DNA of 64,000 bases, from assembly GCF_900104135.1 (NCBI RefSeq), contig NZ_FNIV01000006.1:124001-188000 (forward strand), read 5' to 3'. Under the pieces are notes generated by a model. That model saw nothing but the letters and a program-made list of their open reading frames with translations. It was not told the origin of the DNA and did not search any database. Positions 50,514 to 63,999 of this stretch are shown here, one piece after another (position 1 is the stretch's first letter; each line of letters opens with the position of its first letter). The position numbers were made by a program, and so were the translations under genes. This DNA is from Halomonas shengliensis. Its GTDB lineage: Bacteria; Pseudomonadota; Gammaproteobacteria; Pseudomonadales; Halomonadaceae.

Positions 50514-51191
50514 GTGGCTCGTTCCCGCACCCCGTCTCCCGATGTCGCCAGGCGCTCCGCCGGCAAGTCCAGCCCCACCAGCAAGACCAGCAAGGGTTGG
50601 CTGAAGGAGCACTTCGACGACCAGTACGTGCAGCGCTCCTGGCAGGAGGGCTACCGCTCCCGGGCCAGCTACAAGCTGCTCGAGCTCGACGACAAGGACC
50701 GGCTCCTCACCCCCGGCATGACGGTGATCGACCTGGGGGCGGCGCCCGGGGGCTGGAGCCAGGTGGCGGCCGAGAAGGTGGGCAGCGAGGGCGTGGTGAT
50801 CGCCTCCGACATCCTCGAGATGGATGCCCTGGCCGGGGTCGACTTCATCCAGGGCGACTTCACCGAGGAGAGCGTGCTGGAGGAGATCCTTTCGACCCTG
50901 GGCGAGCGACCGGTGGACCTGGTGATGTCCGACATGGCCCCCAACATGAGCGGCATGGCCGCCATCGACCAGCCCCAGGCGATGTACCTGGTGGAGCTGG
51001 CGCTGGACCTGGCCGGCCAGACCCTGCGCCCCGGCGGCACCTTCCTGGCCAAGGTGTTCCAGGGCGAGGGCTTCGACGACTATCTCAAGGCGCTGCGCGG
51101 TGCCTTCACGCGGGTGGTGACCCGTAAGCCCAGCGCGTCGCGGGCGCGCTCCCGCGAGGTCTACCTGCTGGCGCAGGGCTTTCGCGGCTGA
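50514..51191 (+). CDS. rlmE: 23S rRNA 2'-O-methyltransferase RlmE (FtsJ)
   Basis: A SAM-dependent methylase of 23S U2552. The GTG at 50514 preceded by AGGTGA gives 225 residues; longer in-frame starts add a Pro/Arg-rich, non-conserved N terminus. A basic leader (~1-30) is followed by [30 protein letters not shown] (in two blocks), motif [14 protein letters not shown], and the K-D-K-E tetrad: [10 protein letters not shown] holds the Asp, [14 protein letters not shown] the Lys and [12 protein letters not shown] the Glu. Upstream of ftsH, as in E. coli. Confidence 0.93.
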   Translation: MARSRTPSPDVARRSAGKSSPTSKTSKGWLKEHFDDQYVQRSWQEGYRSRASYKLLELDDKDRLLTPGMTVIDLGAAPGGWSQVAAEKVGSEGVVIASDILEMDALAGVDFIQGDFTEESVLEEILSTLGERPVDLVMSDMAPNMSGMAAIDQPQAMYLVELALDLAGQTLRPGGTFLAKVFQGEGFDDYLKALRGAFTRVVTRKPSASRARSREVYLLAQGFRG

Positions 51192-51383
51192 GCCGAGGGC
51201 GCGGAGCGGCCGCGATAGCCCCGGCCTACCGGGCCGATGGGCGGACAGCGCCGAACGCGGTGTGTCACAGTGTCTGCTGCGGTGGTCCGCCCGGCGGGCA
51301 GTGGCCGAACGCGGCCGGCTCCTGTAGTGTCCAAGGTGCCAGGCCCAGGCGGCCGACAGATTTCAGATATTGAGGGTAGTCCC

Positions 51384-53366
<1,983 letters not shown>

Positions 53367-53388
53367 GCCCGCCGTATCACCCGACGCC

Positions 53389-53410
53389 AGGCGCCCCCGC
53401 GGGGGCGCCT
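53389..53410 (+). terminator. GC hairpin after ftsH
   Basis: AGGCGCCCCC pairs with GGGGGCGCCT around GC. No T-run follows; it mirrors the hairpin after hemY. folP starts 44 bp later on the same strand. Confidence 0.6.
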
Positions 53411-53453
53411 TCGCCATTGTGGCCCCTTATTCCTGTCAACCACACGAGCGACG

Positions 53454-54305
53454 ATGACTTCCCATCCCTCTACCCTGATGTGCGGCCGACACCGGCTCGA
53501 CCTCTCCTTCCCCCGCGTCATGGGGATCCTCAACGTCACCCCCGACTCCTTCTCCGACGGCGGCCGCCATGCGGCGCTTGACGACGCCCTGCGCCATGCC
53601 GAGCGCATGCTGGCCGAGGGCGCGGCGATCATCGACGTCGGCGGCGAGTCGACCCGCCCCGGCGCCGACCCGGTCTCCGCGGACGAGGAGCTCGAGCGGG
53701 TCGCGCCGGTGGTGGAGGCGCTGGTGCGCGAGTTCGATGCCCTGGTCTCGGTGGATACCAGCTGCCCCGAGGTGATGCGCGAGTCGGCCGCCCTGGGGGC
53801 GGGGATGCTCAACGACGTGCGCTCCCTGGAGCGCGACGGCGCCCTGGACGCGGCGATCGGCAGCGGGCTTCCCGTGTGCCTGATGCATCGCCAGGGGGAG
53901 CCTCGCGACATGCAGCACGCGCCCCGCTATGATGAGCCCATCGAGGAGGCGGTGGCCGGCTACCTCGCCGCCCGGGTCGCCGAGTGCGAGGCCGCCGGCC
54001 TGCGTCGCGAGCGTCTGCTGCTCGACCCGGGCTTCGGCTTCGGCAAGACCGTGGAGCACAACCTGCGCCTGCTCCATCGCATGGAGCGCCTCACCGAGCT
54101 CGAGCTGCCGCTGCTGGTGGGCATGTCGCGCAAGAGCATGATCGGCAAGGTGCTGGAGCGCCCGGTGGAGGAGCGCCTGCCCGGCGGCCTGGCGTTGTCG
54201 ACCCTGGCCGTGGAGCGCGGCGCCCGCATCCTGCGCGTCCATGACGTGGCTCCCACCGTGGATGCGGTGAACATGACCTGGGCCGTACTCAAGGAAGGTT
54301 GCTGA
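53454..54305 (+). CDS. folP: Dihydropteroate synthase
   Basis: A 283-residue TIM-barrel enzyme of folate synthesis and target of sulfonamides. Signatures are [18 protein letters not shown] (about residues 22-39) and [18 protein letters not shown] (about 57-74), then [31 protein letters not shown] and [15 protein letters not shown]. The C-terminal [10 protein letters not shown] and RVHDV are also present. The stop overlaps the glmM start (TGATG). Confidence 0.96.
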   Translation: MTSHPSTLMCGRHRLDLSFPRVMGILNVTPDSFSDGGRHAALDDALRHAERMLAEGAAIIDVGGESTRPGADPVSADEELERVAPVVEALVREFDALVSVDTSCPEVMRESAALGAGMLNDVRSLERDGALDAAIGSGLPVCLMHRQGEPRDMQHAPRYDEPIEEAVAGYLAARVAECEAAGLRRERLLLDPGFGFGKTVEHNLRLLHRMERLTELELPLLVGMSRKSMIGKVLERPVEERLPGGLALSTLAVERGARILRVHDVAPTVDAVNMTWAVLKEGC

Positions 54306-55663
54306 TGACACGACGCTATTTCGGAACCGATGGGATCCGCGGCACCGTGGGCGAGCCGCCCATCACCGCCGACTTCATGCTCAAGTTGGGCTGGGCCACC
54401 GGCCGCGTGCTGGCGGCGCGTAACCCGAAGCGCCGCCACCGGGTGCTGATCGGCAAGGACACCCGCATCTCCGGCTACATGTTCGAGTCGGCCCTGGAGG
54501 CGGGGCTCTCCGCGGCCGGCGTCGACGTGGCCCTGCTCGGCCCCATGCCGACCCCGGGCATCGCCTACCTGACGCGCACCTTCCGCGCCGACGCCGGCAT
54601 CGTCATCTCCGCCTCGCACAACCCCTTCGCCGACAACGGCATCAAGTTCTTCTCCAGCGCCGGCGCCAAGCTCGGCGATGACGTGGAGGCCGAGATCGAG
54701 GCGATGCTGGACGAGCCGCTGGCCACCGTGGCCCCCGACCGTTTGGGCAAGGCGGCACGCATCGACGACGCCCCCGGCCGCTACATCGAGTTCTGCAAGT
54801 CCACCATCCCCGACCGGGTCAGCCTCGGCGGCCTCAAGGTGGTGCTCGACTGCGCCCATGGCGCCACCTACCACATCGCCCCCAGCGTGTTCCGCGAGCT
54901 GGGCGCCGAGGTCAGCCTGATCGGGGCCAGCCCCGACGGCCTCAACATCAACCACGAGGTGGGCTCGACCCATCCGGCGGCGCTGCGTGCCGCGGTGATC
55001 CAGCAGGGCGCCGACCTCGGCGTGGCCTTCGACGGCGACGGCGACCGGGTGCTGCTGGTGGACAGCGATGGCCGCGAGATCGACGGCGACGACATCCTCT
55101 ACCTGATCGCCCGGGACCGCCAGGTCCGCGGCGAGCTGGGTGGCGGCGTGGTGGGCACCCTGATGTCCAACTTCGGCCTCGCCGCGGCACTCGAGGCGAT
55201 GGACGTGCCCTTCGAGCGCGCCAGGGTGGGCGACCGCTACGTGATGGAGCGCCTGGCCGCCAACGGCTGGCAGCTGGGTGGCGAGTCCTCCGGCCATATC
55301 GTCTGCGGCCATGTCCAGACCACCGGCGACGGCATCGTCTCGGCGCTGCAGGTGCTGGCGATCATGGTACGCGAGGAAAAGCCGCTGAGCCGCCTGCTGG
55401 CGGGGCTGGAGAAGGCGCCCCAGGCGCTGGTCAACGTGCGCCTCACCCCGGGCAGCGACGCCCGGGCGGTGATGGCGATGCCGGCGCTCCAGGAGACGGT
55501 GAGCGAGGTCGAGGCCGAGCTCGGCGAGGAGGGGCGGGTGCTGCTGCGTCCCTCCGGAACCGAGCCGCTGATCCGGGTGATGGTGGAAGGACGCCCGCAC
55601 CTCGACGTGGACGGCCTGGCGCGGCGCCTTGCCGAGCGCGTCGAGGCGCTGCTCGAGGGGTGA
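54305..55663 (+). CDS. glmM: Phosphoglucosamine mutase
   Basis: A 452-residue alpha-D-phosphohexomutase converting glucosamine-6-P to glucosamine-1-P for cell-wall and LPS precursors. It opens [15 protein letters not shown]. The catalytic phosphoserine is in [18 protein letters not shown] (about residues 100-117). The metal loop is [13 protein letters not shown] (about 242-254) and the sugar loop GGESSGHIV (about 324-332). The phosphate-binding loop [15 protein letters not shown] is near the end. Coupled to folP; tpiA follows 74 bp later. Confidence 0.97.
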   Translation: MTRRYFGTDGIRGTVGEPPITADFMLKLGWATGRVLAARNPKRRHRVLIGKDTRISGYMFESALEAGLSAAGVDVALLGPMPTPGIAYLTRTFRADAGIVISASHNPFADNGIKFFSSAGAKLGDDVEAEIEAMLDEPLATVAPDRLGKAARIDDAPGRYIEFCKSTIPDRVSLGGLKVVLDCAHGATYHIAPSVFRELGAEVSLIGASPDGLNINHEVGSTHPAALRAAVIQQGADLGVAFDGDGDRVLLVDSDGREIDGDDILYLIARDRQVRGELGGGVVGTLMSNFGLAAALEAMDVPFERARVGDRYVMERLAANGWQLGGESSGHIVCGHVQTTGDGIVSALQVLAIMVREEKPLSRLLAGLEKAPQALVNVRLTPGSDARAVMAMPALQETVSEVEAELGEEGRVLLRPSGTEPLIRVMVEGRPHLDVDGLARRLAERVEALLEG

Positions 55664-55737
55664 GGTCGCGAGTCGCCCGGTTGTCTTGACAGGGCCTCTC
55701 CTATACCATTTCGCTCCACCTTGAAAGAGGACTCCCC

Positions 55738-56487
<750 letters not shown>

Positions 56488-56491
56488 TTCC

Positions 56492-56854
56492 ATGCAAGTT
56501 GCCATTCTCATGATCCACGTGGCGATCGCCATCGCCCTGGTCGTCCTGATCCTGCTGCAGCAGGGCAAGGGCGCCGAGGCCGGCGCCGCCTTCGGCGGCG
56601 GTGCCTCCCAGACCGTGTTCGGTTCCCGCGGCAGCGGCGGCTTCCTCTCCAAGGCCACCGGCCTGCTGGCGGCTGCCTTCTTCGCCACCTCCCTGGCCCT
56701 GGCCTGGTTCGCCAGCCAGGCCGGCGAGGCGCCCGAGGCGGGCATTCCCGACGCGCGCCTGATCGAACAGCAGAATAACGTGCCGACCCTTGACGACGAG
56801 GGCTCGAGCATGGATAATGCTGCGCCAGTGCTGGAGGGCAGCGACGAGCAGTAA
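56492..56854 (+). CDS. secG: Protein translocase subunit SecG
   Basis: A 120-residue small subunit of SecYEG. Two membrane segments, at about residues 2-20 (VAILMIHVAIAIALVVLIL) and 50-70, flank the conserved cytoplasmic loop LLQQGKGAEAGAAFGGGAS-type sequence with TVFGSRGSGGFLSKAT. The acidic C-terminal tail ends LEGSDEQ. It starts 4 bp after tpiA, so is co-transcribed. Its 3' end carries a likely promoter for the tRNA-Leu gene. Confidence 0.95.
   Translation: MQVAILMIHVAIAIALVVLILLQQGKGAEAGAAFGGGASQTVFGSRGSGGFLSKATGLLAAAFFATSLALAWFASQAGEAPEAGIPDARLIEQQNNVPTLDDEGSSMDNAAPVLEGSDEQ
56790..56818 (+). promoter_or_regulatory. Candidate tRNA-Leu promoter inside secG
   Basis: TTGACG (56790-56795), a 17-bp spacer and GATAAT (56813-56818) lie within the last 65 bp of secG, 69-97 bp upstream of tRNA-Leu. 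The same -35 hexamer is used by the tRNA-fMet promoter. Confidence 0.5.
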
Positions 56855-56886
56855 GCGTCGTTGCGCAGCGTCCAGCCTCCCCTGAT

Positions 56887-56973
56887 GCCGAAGTGGTGGA
56901 ATTGGTAGACACGCTATCTTGAGGGGGTAGTGGCCTTACGGCCGTGCGGGTTCAAGTCCCGCCTTCGGCACCA
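56887..56973 (+). tRNA. tRNA-Leu (GAG)
   Basis: 87 nt including encoded CCA. The acceptor stem GCCGAAG / CTTCGGC is perfect. The anticodon loop TTGAGGG holds GAG at 56921-56923. The long variable arm (TGGCCTTACGGCCGT) is typical of class II tRNA-Leu, and the T-arm GCGGGTTCAAGTCCCGC is intact. It sits between secG and tRNA-fMet as in pseudomonads. Confidence 0.97.
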
Positions 56974-57052
56974 TCTGATTCTTCGCGGCGCCCGGGACCA
57001 TCGGCCGTCGACGATCCTTCAGAAGCAGGATTGGCAACGCGGTGGTTGCCGC

Positions 57053-57081
57053 TTGACGACAGCGTCGAGTGCGCATAGAAT
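57053..57081 (+). promoter_or_regulatory. tRNA-fMet promoter
   Basis: TTGACG (57053-57058), a 17-bp spacer and TAGAAT (57076-57081) make a strong sigma-70 promoter; the tRNA begins 17 bp after the -10. A GGCAAC/GTTGCC hairpin lies just upstream (57033-57050). Confidence 0.75.
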
Positions 57082-57097
57082 CACCGACCTAGATTGA

Positions 57098-57174
<77 letters not shown>

Positions 57175-57270
57175 TCTTCCGGCAGGTGCCTTTCGATTCC
57201 GGTTAACGAGCCGGCATCGAAGAACGAAGGGGCAGCCAGTTCGGCCGGAGTGGTCTACAGGTTTCATGTG

Positions 57271-57298
57271 AAAGCCCCTTCCTGTGAAGGGGCTTTTT
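57271..57298 (+). terminator. Terminator after tRNA-fMet
   Basis: AAAGCCCCTTC-CTGT-GAAGGGGCTTT forms an 11-bp stem ending in a five-T run. It separates the tRNA transcript from rimP. Confidence 0.9.
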
Positions 57299-57421
57299 GT
57301 TAGCAGCTTGCCCAGGGCGCCAGGCGCCGGGGCACTGTTCCGGGCAATGCCAATCAGCCACCTGACTTCCCTGTTCACTCCCGGCCAGGTGCCTGATGCA
57401 ACGGCTGTAGGAGTCTATTCC

Positions 57422-57883
57422 GTGGCGACCAAGGATGCTGCACTACATGCTCTTGTCGAACCCGTGGTGACCGCCATGGGCTTCGAGCTGTGGGGCATCG
57501 ACCATCTCTCCCAGGGCAAGCACTCGCGTCTGGTGATCTATATCGACCACCCCGATGGCGTCAATGTCGACGACTGCGCGGACATCAGCCGCCAGGTGAG
57601 CGCCCTGCTCGACGTGGAGGACCCGATCCATGGCGAGTATCGCCTGGAGGTCTCCTCGCCGGGGATGGATCGTCCGCTCTACACCCTCAATCACTTCTCC
57701 CGCTACCGTGGCCACGAGGTGGCGCTGAAGCTGCGCGTGCCCTTCGAGGGGCGGCGCAAGTTCCAGGGCCTGCTGGCCGGCGTGGAGGGCGACGAGGTGC
57801 TGCTGCAGCTCGACGGCGAGGAGTACTGCTTCCCCGTCGACAGCATCGATCAGGCCCGGGTGGTACCGCATTTCGAGGATTAG
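57422..57883 (+). CDS. rimP: Ribosome maturation factor RimP
   Basis: A 153-residue 30S assembly factor. The GTG at 57422 has AGGAG 8 bp upstream and gives an N terminus [25 protein letters not shown] matching the family; upstream in-frame sequence runs through the terminator. Core blocks are [33 protein letters not shown] (in two pieces) and [23 protein letters not shown]. The Sm-like C-terminal domain follows. First gene of rimP-nusA-infB-rbfA-truB. Confidence 0.94.
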   Translation: MATKDAALHALVEPVVTAMGFELWGIDHLSQGKHSRLVIYIDHPDGVNVDDCADISRQVSALLDVEDPIHGEYRLEVSSPGMDRPLYTLNHFSRYRGHEVALKLRVPFEGRRKFQGLLAGVEGDEVLLQLDGEEYCFPVDSIDQARVVPHFED

Positions 57884-57965
57884 CACCGCGGCTCAGGGAG
57901 CGAGCCCCGCTGGGGTAGCGTTTCGAGCATCGGCACGAGGACAGGTTTTCTGGCGAGGCAAAGGC

Positions 57966-59459
57966 ATGAGTAAAGAGATTCTGGCGGTCGTCGACGCGAT
58001 CTCCAACGAGAAGGGGGTTCCCCGCGAGGTGATCTTCGAGGCCGTCGAAGCGGCCCTGGCCAGCGCGTCACGCAAGCGCTTCGAGGACGAGGAAGCCAGC
58101 GTGCGGGTGCGCATCGATCGCAGCACCGGGGATTACGAGACCTTCCGCCGCTGGGAGGTGGTCGAGGACGACGACTTCGACGGCCCCGACCACCAGATCA
58201 AGCTCAGCTTCGCCGAGCGTCGCGACCCGCCCCTGGAGCTGGGCGACGTGGTCGAGGAGCGCATCGAGAACGCCGACTTCGGCCGCATCGCCGCCCAGAC
58301 CGCCAAGCAGGTGATCGTGCAGAAGGTGCGCGAGGCGGAGCGTGCCGAGGTGGTGCGCCTCTATGCCGACCGCGAGGGCGAGCTGGTCGCCGGCATCGTC
58401 AAGAAGACCACCCGTGACGGCCTGATCATCGACCTGGGCGACAACGCGGAGGCCTTCCTGCCGCGCAGCGAGATGATCCCCGGCGAGCGCTACCGCATGA
58501 ACGAGCGGGTGCGCGCCCTGCTGATCAAGGTCGACCCGGAGGCCCGCGGCGCCCAGCTTATCCTCTCGCGCACCTGCCCGGAGCTGATCATCGAGCTGTT
58601 CAGCATCGAGGTGCCGGAGATCGCCGAGCAGCTCATCGAGATCAAGGGGGCCGCCCGCGATCCAGGCTCGCGCGCCAAGATCGCGGTCAAGACCAACGAC
58701 CGCCGCATCGACCCGGTGGGCGCCTGCGTGGGGATGCGCGGCTCGCGGGTCCAGGCGGTCTCCTCGGAGCTCCAGAACGAGCGCGTCGACATCGTGCTGT
58801 GGGACGACAACCCCGCCCAGCTGGTGATCAACGCCATGGCGCCGGCGGATGTCGCCTCCATCCTGGTCGACGAGGATGCCCACGCCATGGACGTGGCCGT
58901 CGCCGAGGACAACCTGGCCCAGGCCATCGGCCGCAGTGGCCAGAACGTGCGCCTGGCCTCCGAGCTCACCGGCTGGCGCATCAACGTGATGACCGAGGCC
59001 GAGGCCGAGGCCAAGCGCGACCAGGAGATCGACAGCCTGGTGGAGCACTTCGTGCAGCACCTGGACGTCGACGACGATGTCGCCCGGCTGCTGGTGGAGG
59101 AGGGCTTCACCACCCTGGAGGAGATCGCCTACGTCCCGGTCGAGGAGATGCTCGAGATCGAGGAGTTCGACGAGGAGACCATCGAGGAGCTGCGCGCCCG
59201 CGCTAAGGACGAGCTGCTCAACCTCGCCATCGCCTCCGAGGAGGAGCTGGACGGCGCCCAGCCGGCCGACGACCTGCTGGAGATGGAGGGCATGGAGCGC
59301 CACCTGGCCTTCATCCTGGCCAGCCGCGGGATCGTCACCATGGAGGACCTGGCCGAACAGTCCGTCGATGACCTGCTGGACATCGAGGGCATGGACGAGG
59401 AGCGCGCCGCGGCACTGATCATGACTGCTCGTGCGCCCTGGTTCGAAGACGACGAATAG
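57966..59459 (+). CDS. nusA: Transcription termination/antitermination factor NusA
   Basis: A 497-residue RNA-polymerase-binding factor. The N-terminal domain (about 1-125) is followed by an S1 domain with [24 protein letters not shown] (in pieces). KH1/KH2 contain [18 protein letters not shown] and [22 protein letters not shown]. Two acidic C-terminal repeats (about 360-497, [13 protein letters not shown] and [12 protein letters not shown]) are of the type that bind the alpha CTD. Length matches E. coli. It lies 82 bp after rimP. Confidence 0.97.
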   Translation: MSKEILAVVDAISNEKGVPREVIFEAVEAALASASRKRFEDEEASVRVRIDRSTGDYETFRRWEVVEDDDFDGPDHQIKLSFAERRDPPLELGDVVEERIENADFGRIAAQTAKQVIVQKVREAERAEVVRLYADREGELVAGIVKKTTRDGLIIDLGDNAEAFLPRSEMIPGERYRMNERVRALLIKVDPEARGAQLILSRTCPELIIELFSIEVPEIAEQLIEIKGAARDPGSRAKIAVKTNDRRIDPVGACVGMRGSRVQAVSSELQNERVDIVLWDDNPAQLVINAMAPADVASILVDEDAHAMDVAVAEDNLAQAIGRSGQNVRLASELTGWRINVMTEAEAEAKRDQEIDSLVEHFVQHLDVDDDVARLLVEEGFTTLEEIAYVPVEEMLEIEEFDEETIEELRARAKDELLNLAIASEEELDGAQPADDLLEMEGMERHLAFILASRGIVTMEDLAEQSVDDLLDIEGMDEERAAALIMTARAPWFEDDE

Positions 59460-59575
59460 CTCGAAGGCGACATGCGCCAGGCGCATCGCGCACAGACAGG
59501 GGTCCGATGCCAGGCGTTCGGACCGGCAGTATTCGAAGCGAACAGAATTGGGGTCACGGGCTCAGGAGGGTCTAC

Positions 59576-62098
59576 ATGTCAGACATGACCGTTAAGGATT
59601 TTGCAGCGAAGGTGGGCCGCGACGTGCCCCGCCTGCTGGAACAGATGAAGGAAGCCGGGCTCGGGCACAAGTCCGAGGGCGACGCGGTGTCCGAGGAGGA
59701 CAAGCGCCAGCTGCTCGACTACCTGACCAAGAGCCATGGCGGCAGCGCCGAGAAGGCCGCGCCGAAGAATCGCATCACCCTGACGCGCAAGACGCGCAGC
59801 CGCATCAAGACCGGCGAGCGCGGCAAGACCATCGAGGTGCAGGTGCGCAAGAAGCGCACCTACGTCAAGCGTGAGGAGGAGAAGCCCGCCGAGGAGCCGC
59901 AGGCCCAGGACCAGGGGCCTCGCCAGCTGGTGGGCGACATGGCCGAGGCGGAGGCCAAGCGCGAGGCGCGCCAGGCCGAGGAAGCCAAGGCGCGCGCCGC
60001 CGAGGAGGCCGCCCAGGAGGCCGCCGCCAAGCTCGAGGCGGCCAAGGCCGCCGAGGTGCCGGACATCCCGGTGCCGGAGCTCGAGGAGTCGGCCCCGTCC
60101 GACCAGCCGCCGGCGCCGCCCAAGGAGGGTCGCACCGATCGCCGCACCGCGCCGCCCAAGAAGTCCTCGGCCAAGAAGGGGCGTCACGAGCGTGATGACG
60201 ACGATCGCGGCGATCGCGAGGAGCGTCGTCGCGGCGGCAAGAAGGTCAAGCGCGCCGAACGTCGTGGCGGTCGCCGCGGTGGCGGCAGCCAGGGCGGCGG
60301 CAAGCACGGCTTCCAGAAGCCGACCCAGCCGATCGTCCGCGAGGTCTCGATCCCGGAATCGATCAGCGTCGCCGACCTGGCCGACAAGATGTCGATCAAG
60401 GCCAACGAGGTCATCAAGACCATGTTCACCATGGGCGCGGCGGTGACCATCAACCAGACCATCGACCAGGACACCGCGGCCATCGTGGTCGAGGAGATGG
60501 GCCACAAGCCCAAGCTGGTCAAGGACGATGCGCTGGAGGAGGAAGTCCTCGAGAGCATCTCCTACGAGGGCGAGGAGCTCATGCGTGACCCGGTGGTCAC
60601 CGTGATGGGCCACGTCGACCACGGCAAGACCTCGCTGCTCGACTACATCCGCCAGGCCAAGGTGGCCACCGGCGAGGCCGGCGGCATCACCCAGCACATC
60701 GGTGCCTACCACGTCGCCGCCGACAAGGTGAACGGCGACCACGGTGTCACCTTCCTGGATACCCCCGGTCACGCGGCCTTCACCGCCATGCGTGCCCGCG
60801 GTGCCAAGGCCACCGACGTGGTCATCCTGGTGGTGGCCGCCGACGACGGCGTGATGCCCCAGACCATCGAGGCCGTGGAGCACTCCAAGGCCGCCGGCGT
60901 GCCGATGGTGGTGGCGGTCAACAAGATCGACAAGCCGTCGGCGGATCCCGACCGGGTCAAGAACGAGCTCTCCCAGCACGGCGTCATCTCCGAGGAGTGG
61001 GGCGGCGACACCCAGTTCGTCCACGTCTCCGCCAAGACCGGCGAGGGCATCGACGCGTTGCTCGAGGCGGTGCTGCTGGTCTCCGAGGTGCTCGAGCTCA
61101 AGGCCGTCCCCGAGGCGCCCGGCAAGGGCGTGGTGGTCGAGTCACGCCTGGACAAGGGCCGCGGCCCGGTGGCCACCGTGCTGGTCCAGAACGGCACCCT
61201 GAAGAAGGGCGACATCGTGCTGGCCGGCCTGCACTACGGCCGCGTGCGCGCGTTGACCAACGAGCTCGGCAAGCAGGTCGACGAGGCCGGCCCGGCGATG
61301 CCGGTGGAGATCCAGGGCCTCGACGGCACCCCCGAGGCGGGTGACGACTTCATGGTGGTGGCCGACGAGAAGAAGGCCCGCGAGGTCGCCAACTTCCGTC
61401 AGGGCAAGTACCGCGAGGTGCGCCTTGCCCGCCAGCAGAAGGCCAAGCTGGAGAACATGTTCAGCCAGATGGGCCAAGAGGAGGCCGCCAAGCTCAACAT
61501 CGTGCTCAAGGCCGACGTCCAGGGCTCCCTGGAGGCGATCAAGGGCGCGCTGGAGGAGCTCTCCACCGACGAGGTGCAGGTCTCCGTGGTCTCCTCGGGC
61601 GTGGGCGGCATCACCGGCACCGACGCCAACCTGGCGCTGGCCTCCGAGGCCATCGTCATCGGCTTCAACGTGCGTGCCGACGCCGCCGCCCGCGAGATCA
61701 TCGAGCGCGAAGGCCTCGACCTGCGCTACTACAGCGTCATCTACCAGCTGATCGACGAGATCAAGCAGGCGATGAGCGGCATGCTGGCGCCGGAGTGGAA
61801 GGAGGAGATCGTCGGCGTGGCCGAGGTCCGCGACGTCTTCCGCGCGCCCAAGATCGGCGCCGTGGCCGGCTGCATGGTGGTCGAGGGCACCGTCTTCCGC
61901 AACAAGAAGATCCGCGTGCTGCGCGACAACGTGGTCATCTACGAGGGCGAGCTCGAGTCGCTGCGCCGCTTCAAGGACGACGTCCAGGAAGTGCGCAACG
62001 GCATGGAGTGCGGCATCGGCGTGAAGAACTACAACGACGTCCAGGTCGGCGACAAGATCGAGGTCTTCGACCAGGTCAAGGTCGAGCGGACGCTCTGA
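59576..62098 (+). CDS. infB: Translation initiation factor IF-2
   Basis: An 840-residue GTPase that delivers fMet-tRNA. The ATG at 59576 follows AGGAGGG and gives [25 protein letters not shown] long charged N terminus (about 90-270, rich in E, K, R, A and P) precedes the conserved core. G motifs are [13 protein letters not shown] (G1), [15 protein letters not shown] (G3), VAVNKIDKP (G4) and VSAKTGEG (G5). The C-terminal fMet-tRNA domain ends [13 protein letters not shown]. It is the only large protein here with a low-complexity linker, as usual for IF-2. Confidence 0.97.
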   Translation: MSDMTVKDFAAKVGRDVPRLLEQMKEAGLGHKSEGDAVSEEDKRQLLDYLTKSHGGSAEKAAPKNRITLTRKTRSRIKTGERGKTIEVQVRKKRTYVKREEEKPAEEPQAQDQGPRQLVGDMAEAEAKREARQAEEAKARAAEEAAQEAAAKLEAAKAAEVPDIPVPELEESAPSDQPPAPPKEGRTDRRTAPPKKSSAKKGRHERDDDDRGDREERRRGGKKVKRAERRGGRRGGGSQGGGKHGFQKPTQPIVREVSIPESISVADLADKMSIKANEVIKTMFTMGAAVTINQTIDQDTAAIVVEEMGHKPKLVKDDALEEEVLESISYEGEELMRDPVVTVMGHVDHGKTSLLDYIRQAKVATGEAGGITQHIGAYHVAADKVNGDHGVTFLDTPGHAAFTAMRARGAKATDVVILVVAADDGVMPQTIEAVEHSKAAGVPMVVAVNKIDKPSADPDRVKNELSQHGVISEEWGGDTQFVHVSAKTGEGIDALLEAVLLVSEVLELKAVPEAPGKGVVVESRLDKGRGPVATVLVQNGTLKKGDIVLAGLHYGRVRALTNELGKQVDEAGPAMPVEIQGLDGTPEAGDDFMVVADEKKAREVANFRQGKYREVRLARQQKAKLENMFSQMGQEEAAKLNIVLKADVQGSLEAIKGALEELSTDEVQVSVVSSGVGGITGTDANLALASEAIVIGFNVRADAAAREIIEREGLDLRYYSVIYQLIDEIKQAMSGMLAPEWKEEIVGVAEVRDVFRAPKIGAVAGCMVVEGTVFRNKKIRVLRDNVVIYEGELESLRRFKDDVQEVRNGMECGIGVKNYNDVQVGDKIEVFDQVKVERTL

Positions 62099-62114
62099 GC
62101 GCCAGGAGCCTAGC

Positions 62115-62522
62115 ATGCGCGAGTTCAAGCGGACCGACCGGGTAGCCGACCAGCTCCAGAAGGAGCTGGCGGTGCTCATCCAGCGCGAGGTCAAGGACCC
62201 GCGCCTGGGCATGGTCACGGTGAGCGGCGTCGAGGTTAGCCGTGACCTCGGCTACGCCGATGTCCATGTGACCCTGCTCGGCGAGGACAGCCCCGAGCGT
62301 ATCCGGGAGAACCTCAAGGTTCTCAAGCAGGCGGCGGGCTTCCTGCGCGGGCAGATCGCCCGGCGCATCAAGCTGCGCCACGTGCCGGAGCTGCGCTTCC
62401 ACTACGACGAGAGCGTGGTGCGCGGCCAGCGCCTCTCCTCGCTGATCGACGAGGCGGTGCAGAGCGATCGCGCCCGCCACGCCGACGATGCGGGGAGCGA
62501 CGACGAGGGCGAGCGAGACTGA
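62115..62522 (+). CDS. rbfA: Ribosome-binding factor A
   Basis: A 135-residue KH-fold 30S maturation factor. It begins MREFKRTDRVADQLQKELAVLIQREVKDPRLGMVTVSGVEVS; the DPRLGMVTV block is characteristic. A central GYADVHVTLLG strand and the KLRHVPELRFHYDESV segment follow. An acidic tail DDAGSDDEGERD ends it. The stop overlaps the truB ATG by one base. Confidence 0.96.
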   Translation: MREFKRTDRVADQLQKELAVLIQREVKDPRLGMVTVSGVEVSRDLGYADVHVTLLGEDSPERIRENLKVLKQAAGFLRGQIARRIKLRHVPELRFHYDESVVRGQRLSSLIDEAVQSDRARHADDAGSDDEGERD

Positions 62523-63439
62523 TGGCGCGTCGGCGTCGCGGCCTGCCGGTCGACGGGGTGCTGCTGCTGGACAAGCCCCAGGGCCTCTCCAGCAACCACG
62601 CCCTGCAGCGCGCCCGGCGCCTGTTCCAGGCGCAGAAGGCGGGCCACACCGGGACCCTGGACCCCATGGCCACCGGGCTCTTGCCGGTGTGCTTCGGCGA
62701 GGCCACCAAGTTCTCGGCCCACCTGCTGGCCTCGGACAAGACCTACCGCACCCGGGTCGAGCTGGGGGCGGTGACCGACACCGGCGATGCCGAGGGCGAG
62801 GTGGTCGAGCGCCTCCCGGTGCCGGCGCTGACCGAGGCCGACGTCGAGGGCGTGCTCGAGCGCTTTCGCGGCGAGATCGACCAGGTGCCGCCGATGTACT
62901 CGGCGCTCAAGCACCAGGGCCGCAAGCTCTACGAGCTGGCCCGGGAGGGCCGCTCGATCGAGCGTGCAGCCCGGCGCGTGACGGTGTATGATGCCCGGCT
63001 TCTCGCCTTCGCGGGCGACGCCTTCGAGCTCGAGGTGACGGTCAGCAAGGGCACCTATGTGCGCACCCTGGCCGAGGACATCGCAAGGGCGCTGGGCAGC
63101 GGCGGGCATATCAGCATGCTGCGCCGCCTGGCCACCGGCCCCTTCACCGCCGAGGGCATGCTGACCCTCGCGGCGCTGGAGGCCCTGCCCGACCAGGCCG
63201 CCCGGGAGGCCGTGCTGCTGCCGGTGGACGTGCTGGTGGCGCACCTGCCGCGCCTCGAGGTCGACGGCGCGGCGGCAGAGCGGCTGACCCACGGCCAGCG
63301 GGCCGGCGTCGACACCGCCGACCTGGCGCTGGGCGAGACGCCAAGACTCTACCGCGACGGGGCCTTCCTGGGCCTCGGCGTGGTGACGGCGCCACAGGAG
63401 GTGGCGCCGAAACGGCTGCTGAGCACCGCGGCCGACTAG
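62522..63439 (+). CDS. truB: tRNA pseudouridine-55 synthase
   Basis: A 305-residue pseudouridine synthase acting on tRNA U55. It starts [29 protein letters not shown]. The catalytic Asp lies in [24 protein letters not shown] (shown in pieces; Asp about residue 46). Further blocks are [23 protein letters not shown] and [19 protein letters not shown]. The C-terminal PUA-like region ends TAAD. Coupled to rbfA by a one-base overlap. Confidence 0.97.
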   Translation: MARRRRGLPVDGVLLLDKPQGLSSNHALQRARRLFQAQKAGHTGTLDPMATGLLPVCFGEATKFSAHLLASDKTYRTRVELGAVTDTGDAEGEVVERLPVPALTEADVEGVLERFRGEIDQVPPMYSALKHQGRKLYELAREGRSIERAARRVTVYDARLLAFAGDAFELEVTVSKGTYVRTLAEDIARALGSGGHISMLRRLATGPFTAEGMLTLAALEALPDQAAREAVLLPVDVLVAHLPRLEVDGAAAERLTHGQRAGVDTADLALGETPRLYRDGAFLGLGVVTAPQEVAPKRLLSTAAD

Positions 63440-63515
63440 GGAGCAACGCCGAGACTGCAAATATGCGTGGTCTCACCCATTCATCATTCAGGCATATTGC
63501 TTACTGGAGAGACAG

Positions 63516-63785
63516 ATGGCACTGACAGCCGAACAGAAGGCCGCAATCGTCAGCGAATTCGGCCGTGGCGACAACGACACCGGTTCCCCCGAGGTTCAGG
63601 TGGCCCTGCTGAGCGCCAACATCGATGGCCTGCAGGATCACTTCAAGACCAACAAGCAGGATCACCACTCCCGTCGTGGCCTGATCCGTATGGTCAACCA
63701 GCGCCGCAAGCTGCTGGACTACCTGAAGCGCAAGGACTTCGAGCGCTATCAGGCTCTTATCCAGCGCCTGGGCCTGCGTCGCTAA
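63516..63785 (+). CDS. rpsO: 30S ribosomal protein S15
   Basis: An 89-residue primary 16S-binding protein. A CTGGAGAG site precedes the ATG. The signature [16 protein letters not shown], then [30 protein letters not shown] (in two parts), and the end [12 protein letters not shown] match S15 exactly in length. It lies 76 bp after truB; pnp is expected just outside the window. Confidence 0.98.
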   Translation: MALTAEQKAAIVSEFGRGDNDTGSPEVQVALLSANIDGLQDHFKTNKQDHHSRRGLIRMVNQRRKLLDYLKRKDFERYQALIQRLGLRR

Positions 63786-63965
63786 GAAAAGGGCATTTCG
63801 CTACTGCGCTCGGTGTTTTGGTAAAGGGCTGGCCGCCGGCGGTGCCGGTGCGCCGGCCCGGTCGTATCCTCAATGTAGCGAGCTACACTCCGGCTCCTGC
63901 GCGCCGACGGCGACCAGCCTCTCAGCGCTCGTAACGCGAAATCCTCCTTTTCTTCAGCTTTTTCG
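63786..63965. other. rpsO-pnp intergenic region with palindromes
   Basis: No gene. Structure includes a long imperfect GC hairpin (GGGCTGGC...GCCGGCCC, about 63826-63860) and a small palindrome TGTAGC-GA-GCTACA (63874-63887). A pyrimidine-rich CTCCTTTTCTTCAGCTTTTTC stretch follows in two parts. In E. coli the equivalent gap holds an RNase III site controlling pnp; whether that is so here cannot be read. Confidence 0.4.
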
Positions 63966-63999
63966 AAACGGGTAGCTCCCTCAGGGGGCTGCCCGTTTT
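63966..63999 (+). terminator. Terminator after rpsO
   Basis: AAACGGGTAGCTCCC pairs with GGGGGCTGCCCGTTT (15 bp, two G-U pairs) across TCA, ending in TTTT at the window edge. Confidence 0.8.

Noticed and set aside
55686..55707. Sigma-70 promoter for tpiA (TTGACA with TATACC)
   Set aside because: The two hexamers are only 10 bp apart, too close for sigma-70; no other -10 fits the TTGACA.
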